NCBI GenBank assembly: GCA_041678605.1
Contig: JBAYNW010000004.1
Location: 15,819-79,818 of the forward strand
Source of the DNA: JBAYNW01 sp041678605
GTDB taxonomy: Bacteria; Cyanobacteriota; Vampirovibrionia; Gastranaerophilales; Gastranaerophilaceae
Direction of reading: 5' to 3'
Length of the DNA: 64,000 nt
Shown: piece after piece, positions 49,586 to 57,574 of the stretch
Numbering within the stretch: position 1 is the stretch's first letter
Layout of the letters: the number at the start of each line of letters is the position of its first letter
Translations under genes and position numbers: made by a program
Notes under the pieces: model-generated
What the model was told of the DNA's origin: nothing
The model's database searches: none
What the model saw: the letters and a program-made list of their open reading frames with translations, nothing else

Positions 49586-50128
49586 ATGAAAAGTTCAACG
49601 TTAAGAAGATCAAATTTATCCAAAGAAAGAATGTTATTTCTGGAAGAATTATCAAGGAACAGAAAACAGCCTTATGATGCGTCTCCGGGTGTCTATGTTC
49701 GTCCAAACAAGGAAAAAGAATTAGATGTCTTGTGGCAAAACTTCAGGGTAAGCCAAAAAGAAGATAAATCTCCGGGTATTTATCTTGCAACAGGTTTTAT
49801 TGCCGGTGCCATTGCAATGCTGATTATGACAACTTTGTTAAGTTTTTCTGTTCGGGGAACCGATTCGCAAGATTTTGCAGCAACTCCTAAGGTCAAGGAA
49901 AAGGCCAGATTGACCTTTATTCCTGCCGATAAATCAGGCAATGCCCCTGCTGTTGCTAAAGGAAGCGAGTCTTATACCGTTAAAGACGGCGACACTTTGG
50001 AAAGCATAATAATTCAATTTTACGGTAAATTTGACCCGTCAAAAGTAGAAAAGATAAAACAAGCTAATAAAATGGCAAATCCAAACAGCCTGAAAATCGG
50101 TCAGGGTTTAATTATTCCTATGGAATAA
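49586..50128 (+). CDS. Membrane-anchored LysM-domain protein
   Basis: 180 residues. Basic cytoplasmic N-terminus (~70 residues), one membrane helix (YLATGFIAGAIAMLIMTTLL), then an exoplasmic linker and a C-terminal LysM domain YTVKDGDTLESIIIQFYGKF followed by KIKQANKMANPNSLKIGQGL. LysM binds peptidoglycan GlcNAc, so the protein probably ties the inner membrane to the wall. Monocistronic. Confidence 0.85.
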   Translation: MKSSTLRRSNLSKERMLFLEELSRNRKQPYDASPGVYVRPNKEKELDVLWQNFRVSQKEDKSPGIYLATGFIAGAIAMLIMTTLLSFSVRGTDSQDFAATPKVKEKARLTFIPADKSGNAPAVAKGSESYTVKDGDTLESIIIQFYGKFDPSKVEKIKQANKMANPNSLKIGQGLIIPME

Positions 50129-50272
50129 GGTTGCATTGAAATATTTGAAAGGCTTTGCTTCTGTTGGTACGGCCTCTTTGTCATGTTGAGAAATATTGCC
50201 GAAATAAAACAAATAATTTTTTAATTAAATTGTTTATTTTATAATTGGGTTGACGAATAAAGAGGAGAGAAT

Positions 50273-51508
50273 ATGGAACTCGAAATAATAAAACAAGTTG
50301 ACCCGCAGGTTGCGGAATATATTGAAAAAGAACTTAAAAGACAACAAACAACAATCGAGCTTATTGCAAGCGAAAATTTTACGTCACGTGCGGTTATGGC
50401 TGCTTGCGGAACGGTTTTGACAAATAAATATGCCGAAGGTAAGCCTCACAAAAGATTTTATAACGGTTGTGAAAATGTTGACTTTATAGAAGAATTGGCT
50501 CAAGAAAGAGCGAAAAAACTTTTTAACGTCGCCCATGCAAACGTTCAGCCGCACAGCGGAGCTCAGGCAAACATGGCCGTGTTTTTGTATGCCCTAAAAC
50601 TCGGCGATACGATTATGGGCATGGATTTATCTAACGGCGGACACCTTTCTCACGGTTCACCGGTTAATTTTTCAGGCATGTACTTTAATGTTGTAAGCTA
50701 CGGTGTTGATGCACAGGGCTGTATAGATTACGATGAAGTCCAAAAACTCGCTCAACAGCACAAGCCGAAGATGATAATTTGCGGGGCAAGCAACTACTCA
50801 AAAATAATTGATTTTAAAAGGTTTAGAGAAATTGCTGACAGCATCGGTGCTTACCTGATGGCTGATATTGCTCACATTGCCGGACTTGTGATTGGGGGGG
50901 TTCATCCTTCACCTGCCGGCTATGCCCATTTTATAACGACCACTACGCACAAATCTCTTAGAGGTCCACGCGGCGGAATTATCATGTGCGACGAAGAGCA
51001 TGCCGCAGGTATCGACAAGGCTGTTTTCCCCGGAGTGCAGGGCGGACCGTTGGAACACATTATCGCCGGAAAAGCCATTGCCCTTTTGGAAGCTTCCAAA
51101 CCTGAATTTAAAACTTATGCAGAGCAAATTGTTAAAAACGCAAAGGCTCTGGCTATGGAGCTTATGGCGGAAGCAATGGATATTGTCGGCGGCTGTACAG
51201 AAAACCACTTGATGACTCTTGATTTAAGGAAATACAACAAAACAGGCAAAGATATTGCTAATGTTTTAGAAAAAGTCGGAATCACCGCAAACAAAAACAC
51301 TGTTCCGAACGACCCTCAAAGTCCTTTTGTTACAAGCGGAATAAGGCTTGGAACGCCCGCAATCACTACAAGAGGGTTTAAGGAAGAGGACATGAGAGAA
51401 GTTGCTAAAATTATTGCATCCGCAGTATTTTCGTCGGATAATGAACTGGGATTAATGAATCTTAAAGAACGCTCATTGAAGTTATGTTCTAAATACCCGC
51501 TATATTAA
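50273..51508 (+). CDS. glyA: Serine hydroxymethyltransferase
   Basis: 411 residues. IELIASENFTSRAVMAACG, NKYAEGKPHKRFYNGCENVD, QPHSGAQANMAVF and the PLP lysine in TTTTHKSLRGPRGG identify GlyA, which makes glycine and 5,10-methylene-THF from serine. AGAGGAG precedes the ATG. Its stop codon overlaps the AAAGGAG of the next gene, so the WecA/MraY-type gene is probably in the same message. Confidence 0.96.
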   Translation: MELEIIKQVDPQVAEYIEKELKRQQTTIELIASENFTSRAVMAACGTVLTNKYAEGKPHKRFYNGCENVDFIEELAQERAKKLFNVAHANVQPHSGAQANMAVFLYALKLGDTIMGMDLSNGGHLSHGSPVNFSGMYFNVVSYGVDAQGCIDYDEVQKLAQQHKPKMIICGASNYSKIIDFKRFREIADSIGAYLMADIAHIAGLVIGGVHPSPAGYAHFITTTTHKSLRGPRGGIIMCDEEHAAGIDKAVFPGVQGGPLEHIIAGKAIALLEASKPEFKTYAEQIVKNAKALAMELMAEAMDIVGGCTENHLMTLDLRKYNKTGKDIANVLEKVGITANKNTVPNDPQSPFVTSGIRLGTPAITTRGFKEEDMREVAKIIASAVFSSDNELGLMNLKERSLKLCSKYPLY

Positions 51509-51520
51509 AGGAGAACTAAA

Positions 51521-52558
51521 ATTATAATCAAGTTATCAGAAGCACATGTTGTCGGAGCAATAATATCCTATCTTTTAGGGGTATTTATCGTGCCTTTGGT
51601 AATAGCATATTCGAAAAAACAGGGGTTAATTGATAAGCCGAACGAAAGAAAAATTCACAAAAAACCAATCTCGAGGTTGGGCGGAATTGCCATTTTTGCA
51701 AGCACAATGCTGACTTTTTTGTTTCTGGTATTTTTAAGTTATTATCCTTATGGAAGTTTGCTTTCCGGTATTTTGCTCGGAAGCTCGCTGATGTTTTTGC
51801 TCGGACTAATTGACGATATTTACACGTTGAAAGCAAAATTCAAATTATTTATTCAAATAGTTATTGCCTCGTTGGTTTATTTATTGGGCGTAAAAATAGA
51901 TTCAATTATAAACCCCTTTGGGGGCGTAATTTTGTTGGGGCATTTTTCATACCTGATAACCGTTTTGTGGATAGTCGGAATCAGCAATGCCGTGAACTTT
52001 ATTGACGGTGTAGACGGGCTTGCCGGCTCTGTTATTACAGTAAACTCAATAACTCTGGGGATAATTGCCGTCGCTATGGTACCCCCGAATCCGATAAGTG
52101 CCTTAATTGCATTTATTTTGGCCGGTTCAATGCTGGCGTTTTTGACTTACAATTTCAATCCGGCGAAAATCTTTATGGGTGATTCGGGAGCCTTGTTCTC
52201 CGGCTTTTTGCTTGCCACTCTTTCGATTACCGGAGTTATGAAAGCCGCCGCTCTGGCAATTATTCTTCCGTTTGTGGTTTTGGCCGTTCCTATCATTGAT
52301 ATTACTTATTCAAGTCTGAGAAGGATTTCTAAAGGAAAGTCGCCGTTTGTCGCAGATGCCGAACACATTCACCATAAATTGTTAAAAGCCGGTTTTAGCC
52401 AAAATATGACCGTTGCAATTTTGACTTCAATTGCCATCGTTGCCGGTGCAATCGCATCTTATTTTGTGGGTTCTATTAAGCACTACGTCTATTATATAAT
52501 GGCTCTCGTTTTCATTATGTTTGCCCTAAATATCGCAAATCTATTGACAAAAAAGTAA
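51521..52558 (+). CDS. WecA/MraY-family polyprenyl-phosphate sugar-1-phosphate transferase, probable AUU start
   Basis: About 345 residues, ~11 membrane helices. Motifs KPNERKIHKKPISRLGG, GLIDDIYTLKAKFKL, NAVNFIDGVDGLAGS and MGDSGALFSG with HIHHKLLKAG place it with WecA/TagO-type enzymes that load sugar phosphate on undecaprenyl phosphate. From the last stop (51506) to a GTG at 51590 no ATG, GTG or TTG exists. Starting at GTG would delete half of the first helix (HVVGAIISYLLGVFIVPLV). AAAGGAG at 51507-51513 lies 7 bp before ATT at 51521, so an AUU start is the best reading. Confidence 0.85.
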   Translation: MIIKLSEAHVVGAIISYLLGVFIVPLVIAYSKKQGLIDKPNERKIHKKPISRLGGIAIFASTMLTFLFLVFLSYYPYGSLLSGILLGSSLMFLLGLIDDIYTLKAKFKLFIQIVIASLVYLLGVKIDSIINPFGGVILLGHFSYLITVLWIVGISNAVNFIDGVDGLAGSVITVNSITLGIIAVAMVPPNPISALIAFILAGSMLAFLTYNFNPAKIFMGDSGALFSGFLLATLSITGVMKAAALAIILPFVVLAVPIIDITYSSLRRISKGKSPFVADAEHIHHKLLKAGFSQNMTVAILTSIAIVAGAIASYFVGSIKHYVYYIMALVFIMFALNIANLLTKK

Positions 52559-52678
52559 ATATATGTTATATATGATAAAAATTTGAGCGAAAATGCGTTT
52601 AGAAGATTTTTATTATTAAATTATAGAGAAAGCTTTAATAATTTGTTACAGACTTAGTTAAGTAAAGGTTTATTAACT

Positions 52679-53188
52679 ATGGCAATAGATGCGGTACAAA
52701 ATAATAATTCAGGCAGAATTAGCGTCCTTGGTTCGGCAGTTTTCGGCGGATTGGCAGGATACTCTTTAAAATGGGCTTTGCCGGTTACTTCTCAAGAAAA
52801 AAAAGGTGATTATTTTGAATCTAAAACAGAAGAAATCAGAACCAATGTAAGAGCAGCGAAGTCGAAAGCCATAGGCGGTATTAAAGATTTGCCTGTCAAA
52901 GATGAAGCTGCTGAAAATCTTTTGAGCCTGCTTGATGGAATCAATTTCCGCTACACTGCACTTAAAGCTAAAAATCTTCCCGAAGAATCTGTCCATAAAA
53001 TAATGGAGTTAAAAGCGGGTGTTGATTATGAGGCACGAAAGGTTTTGATTGTCGGAATAGAAGAGAGAACGGCTTACCTTAAAAAAATGAGGCCTACCAA
53101 CCCCTTTGTTCTTATAGGTGCCTGTATAGCCTTAATGTTCGCCCTTCTTCATAATGCGATTAACCAAAATTCACCCGAAGAAGCTTAG
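52679..53188 (+). CDS. Small protein with two hydrophobic segments
   Basis: Not recognised. 169 residues: a short N-terminal hydrophobic helix (VLGSAVFGGLAGYSLKWALP), a charged helical middle and a C-terminal membrane helix (PFVLIGACIALMFALLHNAI), so both ends may be membrane-bound with a ~95-residue domain between. AAAGG precedes the ATG. Convergent with the lptF/G gene at 3 bp distance. Confidence 0.6.
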   Translation: MAIDAVQNNNSGRISVLGSAVFGGLAGYSLKWALPVTSQEKKGDYFESKTEEIRTNVRAAKSKAIGGIKDLPVKDEAAENLLSLLDGINFRYTALKAKNLPEESVHKIMELKAGVDYEARKVLIVGIEERTAYLKKMRPTNPFVLIGACIALMFALLHNAINQNSPEEA

Positions 53189-53191
53189 CCT

Positions 53192-54307
53192 TTAGGTTAT
53201 CGTGTAAACTTTTCTGTAATATAGCATTGCTCCGATAATAAATAACACAAGATTTGCCATCCATGCTGCGAAAAATGGTGAAATAGAGTCTGCTTCTCCA
53301 AAGGATATTGACAAAGCTCTTATCAGATAGTAGGTGAAAATTATCAGGATGCTGAATAAAAATCCGCGATTGTATCTAACTCTCGGCGGAGTTATTGCAA
53401 GCGGAACGCCGAGCAAAACAAGTACTATCGTTGTTATCGGAAGTGCTATTTTATCATAAAGTGCGACCAGATAAATATTTTTTTCGGCACTTATTTTATT
53501 TTGGTTTTGTATCATATATTTAACCAAAGATACAAAATTGTGTTCTTTTGCCACATTCTGGCTAAGTTCTTTCGACAGGTCAATTCCGAATTGTGCCACC
53601 GAATTTTCAAAGAAGGTCGTGTTAAGAATTTTTCCTTCCTGAGCGACAGTGTAAATTGCCCCCCTGTTAAACTGCCATCCCGAAGGCGAAGTTGACCCGT
53701 CCTGTGCCTGAAGTACCTGAATTGTATCGGGCTTTGATAAGTCCAGGACCGTAATGTTATGTAATGTTTTGTTTTTGCAATGTCCAACATAAAAAAGCCG
53801 CTTCAGGGACCCGTTGTCTTTCAATTCTTTAAAAATAAAGTTCTGCTTGCCTTCTGGAATATTTTTTTGTCCTAACGCCCATAGAGCCAAATCTTTGGAC
53901 TGTTTAGTCGTAACCGGAACTATTGTTTCGTTGATGAAAAAACTGGCAATTGACATTATCAGGGCAAAGATGAAGATAGGTTTTGCAATCCTGTTTAGGC
54001 CGATTCCGCAAGAACGCATCACGGTAATCTCAGAGGCCAGACTTAAATTGTTCAAAGTCATTACGGTTGCGAGCAAAACCCCCATCGGTATCGTCATTAC
54101 AAAAACAGACGGCAAATTCAAAATGATTATCATCAGAGCAACCTTGAAAGGTATTCCGTAAAGCGAAATCTGCTTAATCAGCGTAATGAAGGTATCTGAA
54201 GCGAAAATTATTGAAGTAAAAATAAAAACACCCATAATGAATATCTCAATAACTTGCTTTAATATGTACCTGTCCAACAAGGTCATTTTTTTGAATAATC
54301 CGTTCAT
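53192..54307 (-). CDS. LptF/LptG-family (YjgP/YjgQ) permease
   Basis: 371 residues with six membrane helices and a large periplasmic domain. LLDRYILKQVIEIFIMGVFI, PSVFVMTIPMGVLLATVMTL, SEITVMRSCGIGLNRIAKPI and VLLGVPLAITPPRVRYNRGF are family hallmarks. LptF/G is the membrane part of the LPS export machine LptBFG; cyanobacteria-type genomes usually have one such gene serving as a homodimer. TAAAAT lies 6 bp before the ATG, so a leaderless message is likely. Outer-membrane biogenesis is further supported by bamA and ompH at 59-61 kb. Confidence 0.88.
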   Translation of the reverse strand: MNGLFKKMTLLDRYILKQVIEIFIMGVFIFTSIIFASDTFITLIKQISLYGIPFKVALMIIILNLPSVFVMTIPMGVLLATVMTLNNLSLASEITVMRSCGIGLNRIAKPIFIFALIMSIASFFINETIVPVTTKQSKDLALWALGQKNIPEGKQNFIFKELKDNGSLKRLFYVGHCKNKTLHNITVLDLSKPDTIQVLQAQDGSTSPSGWQFNRGAIYTVAQEGKILNTTFFENSVAQFGIDLSKELSQNVAKEHNFVSLVKYMIQNQNKISAEKNIYLVALYDKIALPITTIVLVLLGVPLAITPPRVRYNRGFLFSILIIFTYYLIRALSISFGEADSISPFFAAWMANLVLFIIGAMLYYRKVYTIT

Positions 54308-54375
54308 AAGACTATTTTATATGAAAAATAACTCAAAGCAAATAGTTGTACTGTACTTTTTCTTAGGGCAAGAAT

Positions 54376-54590
54376 ATTAAAAATATTAAGCGAAAAAGTA
54401 GGATGGACAAAACTCATATCAAGTTGCGATCAAGATACGTCATCCTGAACTCGTTTCAGGATCGCAAAAGCGAACGACTATGCGATGCTGAAATAAATTC
54501 AGCATGACGTGAGGGTGATGGGTTAATTGCAACTTGATATGAGTTTTACCCATCAACAATAAATGTTTTTACAACAATTGCCGCGTGGGC
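54376..54590. mobile_element. Nested repeat with 19-bp inverted ends
   Basis: AAAACTCATATCAAGTTGC (54409-54427) and its exact complement (54529-54547) bracket 101 bp that contain a GTCATCCTGAACTCG...CAGCATGACG hairpin repeat. Outside, sequence homologous to 24891-25001 continues on both sides in inverted orientation (54376-54408 and 54548-54585). The inner element therefore seems inserted in an older repeat. The gap 54308-54665 has no gene; at 54628-54643 is another GTAGGGTGGGC-type piece. Confidence 0.7.
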
Positions 54591-54665
54591 AAACTTAGCA
54601 CAAAAACAGTGAAAAGCTACGCCAGACGTACATGCCCACCCTACGGCGGAACTTGTATTTATTAT

Positions 54666-55625
54666 TTAGAATTTCAAAAGTACTTTTAGCGTATTTTTTT
54701 CTTTATTTTTTTCAAACGCTTCGATTGCATTATCTATGCTGTAAATTCCAGAAATCAAAGGACTAAAGTCCACTTTCTCAGACGCCAGCAGTCTTAATGC
54801 CGGTGCGAAACGCCCGCAACGTGAGCCTTGTACTCTTATTTCGTCGATTACAATAGGTGCAAGATTAAATTCCTTTGAAGCCGCAACCGTACTTTTCAAA
54901 ACAAGAGTTCCTCTTGGTTTTGTTAAGGCCAAAGCTGTTTCAAATCCCGAAATTGAGCCGGTTGCTTCAATTACAAAATCCCATTCTTTTTTGATGTCCA
55001 AATCGGCCAGTAATTTTGTTTGAACCCCCTGCTCTTTAGCTATATCAAGCTTGTTTTGATGTTTTCCGACTAAAAGCACATCAATATTGCTCGCATTAAG
55101 TGCCAAAGCCGTTGTAAGGCCGAGCTTTCCATCTCCCAAAATAACTACTTTTTGAATTGGCTGAATGTGCAGCTGCTCAAGGATTTCAAGGCCGGCGGCC
55201 AGAGGTTCTGCAAATACCGCTTGCTCATCTGAAACATTTTTTGGGACTTCAAGCAAAGTATTAAAAGGCATGGCCAAATATTGTGCAAAACAGCCGTCTT
55301 TTTGCCAAATTCCCAGTGTTTGACGGTTAAAACAGTGCCTTTCAAGCCCCTGATGACACCATTCGCAATTGCCGCAGGCACAGTTAATCTCGCCAATGAC
55401 CCGTTTTCCTAAAAGCGATTTGTCTTCGTCGTTAATTTCTTCCACGACCCCGACAAATTCGTGGCCTAAAATTCCCTTGTATCCCATATAACCTTTGGTA
55501 ATTTCGTAATCCGTGTTACAAATTCCCGCCAAAGTTATTCTAATCAACGCCTCACCTTTTTTCGGCTCGGGTTTTTTATAATCGCTTACTAATTTTAATT
55601 CCTCGTCAAATACAACCGCTTTCAT
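54666..55625 (-). CDS. Zinc-dependent alcohol dehydrogenase-like oxidoreductase
   Basis: About 319 residues from ATG 55625 (GGAG upstream). Medium-chain dehydrogenase: ligands in GICNTDYEITKG and GHEFVGVV; structural zinc CACGNCEWCHQGLERHC; Rossmann VVILGDGKLGLTTALAL. The catalytic Cys-Asn-Thr-Asp and His-Glu are intact. Closest in style to sorbitol/threonine dehydrogenase-like enzymes; substrate unknown. Starts 17 bp after the stop of the FlhA-like gene, so it is probably in its operon. Confidence 0.88.
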   Translation of the reverse strand: MKAVVFDEELKLVSDYKKPEPKKGEALIRITLAGICNTDYEITKGYMGYKGILGHEFVGVVEEINDEDKSLLGKRVIGEINCACGNCEWCHQGLERHCFNRQTLGIWQKDGCFAQYLAMPFNTLLEVPKNVSDEQAVFAEPLAAGLEILEQLHIQPIQKVVILGDGKLGLTTALALNASNIDVLLVGKHQNKLDIAKEQGVQTKLLADLDIKKEWDFVIEATGSISGFETALALTKPRGTLVLKSTVAASKEFNLAPIVIDEIRVQGSRCGRFAPALRLLASEKVDFSPLISGIYSIDNAIEAFEKNKEKNTLKVLLKF

Positions 55626-55641
55626 CTTTTTCTCCATTTTT

Positions 55642-57102
55642 TCATATCTCATCCAAAATTTCTACCGTATAGTCATTCGTCACTTCTTCTCTTGCTATAA
55701 CCTTTATATCCCCGATGAACTGGGCCAAAATCATAAAAGTAATATGCCTTATTCCTATCGATGTGAGAATTGCCAAATTGTCCAAATCCAACCCATATTT
55801 CTTGGCTTTTTTGAATATTGAATTGGCTATCGATTTGACTTTTCTGCCGTCAATTTTTATTATCTCACTGTTGGAATCCAATTTGTCGAACAGGTTTTTT
55901 TGAGTTTTTTCAGACAGTTCTAAAACCTGAATTACGCCATCCTCATTGGAAACTTTCTTACTGATATACCGGCTAAGAGAAAGCCTTATTTTGTCGAGCA
56001 AGTTCTCTTTTGAGGTTTCGTCCGAAAAATCGTTTATTTTTTCAAAAATATAAACAATGTCCTTAATGGAAACCTCTTCTCTGAGCAAATTTACCAGAAT
56101 GTATCTTAATTCCGCAACCGAAACAAAGTCAGGAATAATGTTTTCTATCAGAAACAAATTTTTCTCGCCAACTATTTCCGTATAACGGTTTATGTCTTCA
56201 TAATCGAGCAATTCGTCAATGTTTTTTATTAAAGTGCGTTCCAAAATTCTAGCAACAAATTCCGAAGGTTTCAGCCCGTTTTGCCAAAAAGCTTTTGTCT
56301 TTTTTTCTTCAATCCAGACGATTTTCCTGCCGGTAATTTCATCGACCGAATAAATCGCCCCTTTTTGTTTTTTATCCAATTGCAAATCATCCAAAAAGAA
56401 CATCAAATAATTCGGATAGACAAAAGAATTAACAACCTCAAGGCCTCTGACTTTTATGCTGAATTCGTACGGAGTCAATTTGTCGTCATCTTCAAAAATA
56501 ATTTTGGGAACCACATACCCTAACTCCTCGGCGAGTTTTTGCCTTACTTTTACTGTTTCGGCAATCAAAACTCCTCCGGCGTCAGGATTAACAAGGTCCA
56601 AAGTCTCTTCGCTCAGGCTGATTGACAGTTTTTCCTGACCGACTTTTGAATACATCGCCTCTGGAGAAATCGTTTTTATCAAATTTTGTCTCAATTCGTC
56701 CAGTTCTTTTAACCCCTTGGACATTTCATCATTTAAATGTTTTCGGTTTTTAGAAATAGGGGCTTCAGATTGGGCTTCAAGCTGGGTTTTAATCTTGGCT
56801 ATTTTTTTTCTTTGCTCTTTAATTTTTTCCTGAATTTCTTTGCAGGATTCATAAGGTGAAAAATTAGAGGAAAGCATTTTTTCCATCCGGCTCTTAAAGG
56901 TCGTTATATTTACGACGTCGTCCTCTTCTGCATCTTTTTCAGGGGCATTTTCAGATGCAAAAATGCAGTTGTACTGAAATCCGTCGTCAGTTTCAACTTC
57001 GTGCATACTGTATAAATCCCAACCTTCTTGAGACATTTCATTAAGCAAATTTTCAAGTGCCTTTGTATTGTCACTCGGAACTGATTTTATTATATATTGC
57101 AT
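55642..57102 (-). CDS. Soluble FlhA-like (FHIPEP C-terminal domain) protein with DUF4177-like N-terminus
   Basis: 486 residues from ATG 57102 (AAAGGA 7 bp upstream). Residues 1-50 (MQYIIKSVPSDNTKALENLL, SQEGWDLYSMHEV) resemble DUF4177. A coiled coil is at ~85-145. Residues ~157-480 match the cytoplasmic half of FlhA/SctV: LVNPDAGGVLIAETVKVRQK, LAEELGYVVPKIIFEDDDKL, PYEFSIKVRGLEVV, TGRKIVWIEE and LRYILVNLLREEVSIKDIV. The eight-helix membrane domain of FlhA is absent and no other flagellar or type III gene is in the window. It may be a repurposed protein; role unknown. Confidence 0.78.
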   Translation of the reverse strand: MQYIIKSVPSDNTKALENLLNEMSQEGWDLYSMHEVETDDGFQYNCIFASENAPEKDAEEDDVVNITTFKSRMEKMLSSNFSPYESCKEIQEKIKEQRKKIAKIKTQLEAQSEAPISKNRKHLNDEMSKGLKELDELRQNLIKTISPEAMYSKVGQEKLSISLSEETLDLVNPDAGGVLIAETVKVRQKLAEELGYVVPKIIFEDDDKLTPYEFSIKVRGLEVVNSFVYPNYLMFFLDDLQLDKKQKGAIYSVDEITGRKIVWIEEKKTKAFWQNGLKPSEFVARILERTLIKNIDELLDYEDINRYTEIVGEKNLFLIENIIPDFVSVAELRYILVNLLREEVSIKDIVYIFEKINDFSDETSKENLLDKIRLSLSRYISKKVSNEDGVIQVLELSEKTQKNLFDKLDSNSEIIKIDGRKVKSIANSIFKKAKKYGLDLDNLAILTSIGIRHITFMILAQFIGDIKVIAREEVTNDYTVEILDEI

Positions 57103-57156
57103 TTTTAATCCTTTGTACATATTTTACCTTATAATTTTGTAAATTAAATCTGTTTT

Positions 57157-57489
57157 TTAGGCAACGTATTTGTCTATCGCTTCTTTAATTACTTGATTTA
57201 TGCTCGTTTTATTTTGTTCTGCCGCAATGGCTGCCTTTTGATGAAGGTCACGGCCTATTCTTATATTCAGACTTCCTTTAAATGGCTTTTCAAGTTCCAG
57301 CTTCATCTCTTTGCATGTATTAATGTAATCATCAACAGCCTCGTAAAAAGCTGATTTTAGCTCATCGACACTTTGCCCCTCAAAAAGTACTAACGCTTTT
57401 ATTCCTAAAATTTTTCCATAAAAAACGTTATCATCTCCGCTGTATTCCACGGAGCCAAAATAATCTTTATATTCAAGAACATTTTTCAT
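57157..57489 (-). CDS. HicB-like antitoxin, no HicA beside it
   Basis: 110 residues. N-terminal HicB partial RNase H-like fold (YFGSVEYSGDDNVFYGKIL, LVLFEGQSVDELKSAFYEAV) and C-terminal ribbon-helix-helix DNA-binding region (RIGRDLHQKAAIAAEQNK, SINQVIKEAIDKYVA). HicB normally neutralises HicA mRNA interferase, but no HicA-sized frame lies in the ~150 bp on either side, so it is an orphan or a stand-alone regulator. A ribosome-binding site AAAAGGAAAA precedes the ATG. Confidence 0.82.
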   Translation of the reverse strand: MKNVLEYKDYFGSVEYSGDDNVFYGKILGIKALVLFEGQSVDELKSAFYEAVDDYINTCKEMKLELEKPFKGSLNIRIGRDLHQKAAIAAEQNKTSINQVIKEAIDKYVA

Positions 57490-57574
57490 AATAATTTTTC
57501 CTTTTTAAATAATATGGGCATTTTTTCATTATATTATAACATATTTGTTCTAAAATGCAACTATTTTTCAGTTG

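Noticed and set aside
55642..57102. Remnant of a flagellar or type III secretion cluster
   Set aside because: No other flagellar or injectisome gene is present, and the frame is intact with its own ribosome-binding site and an extra N-terminal domain, unlike a decaying fragment.
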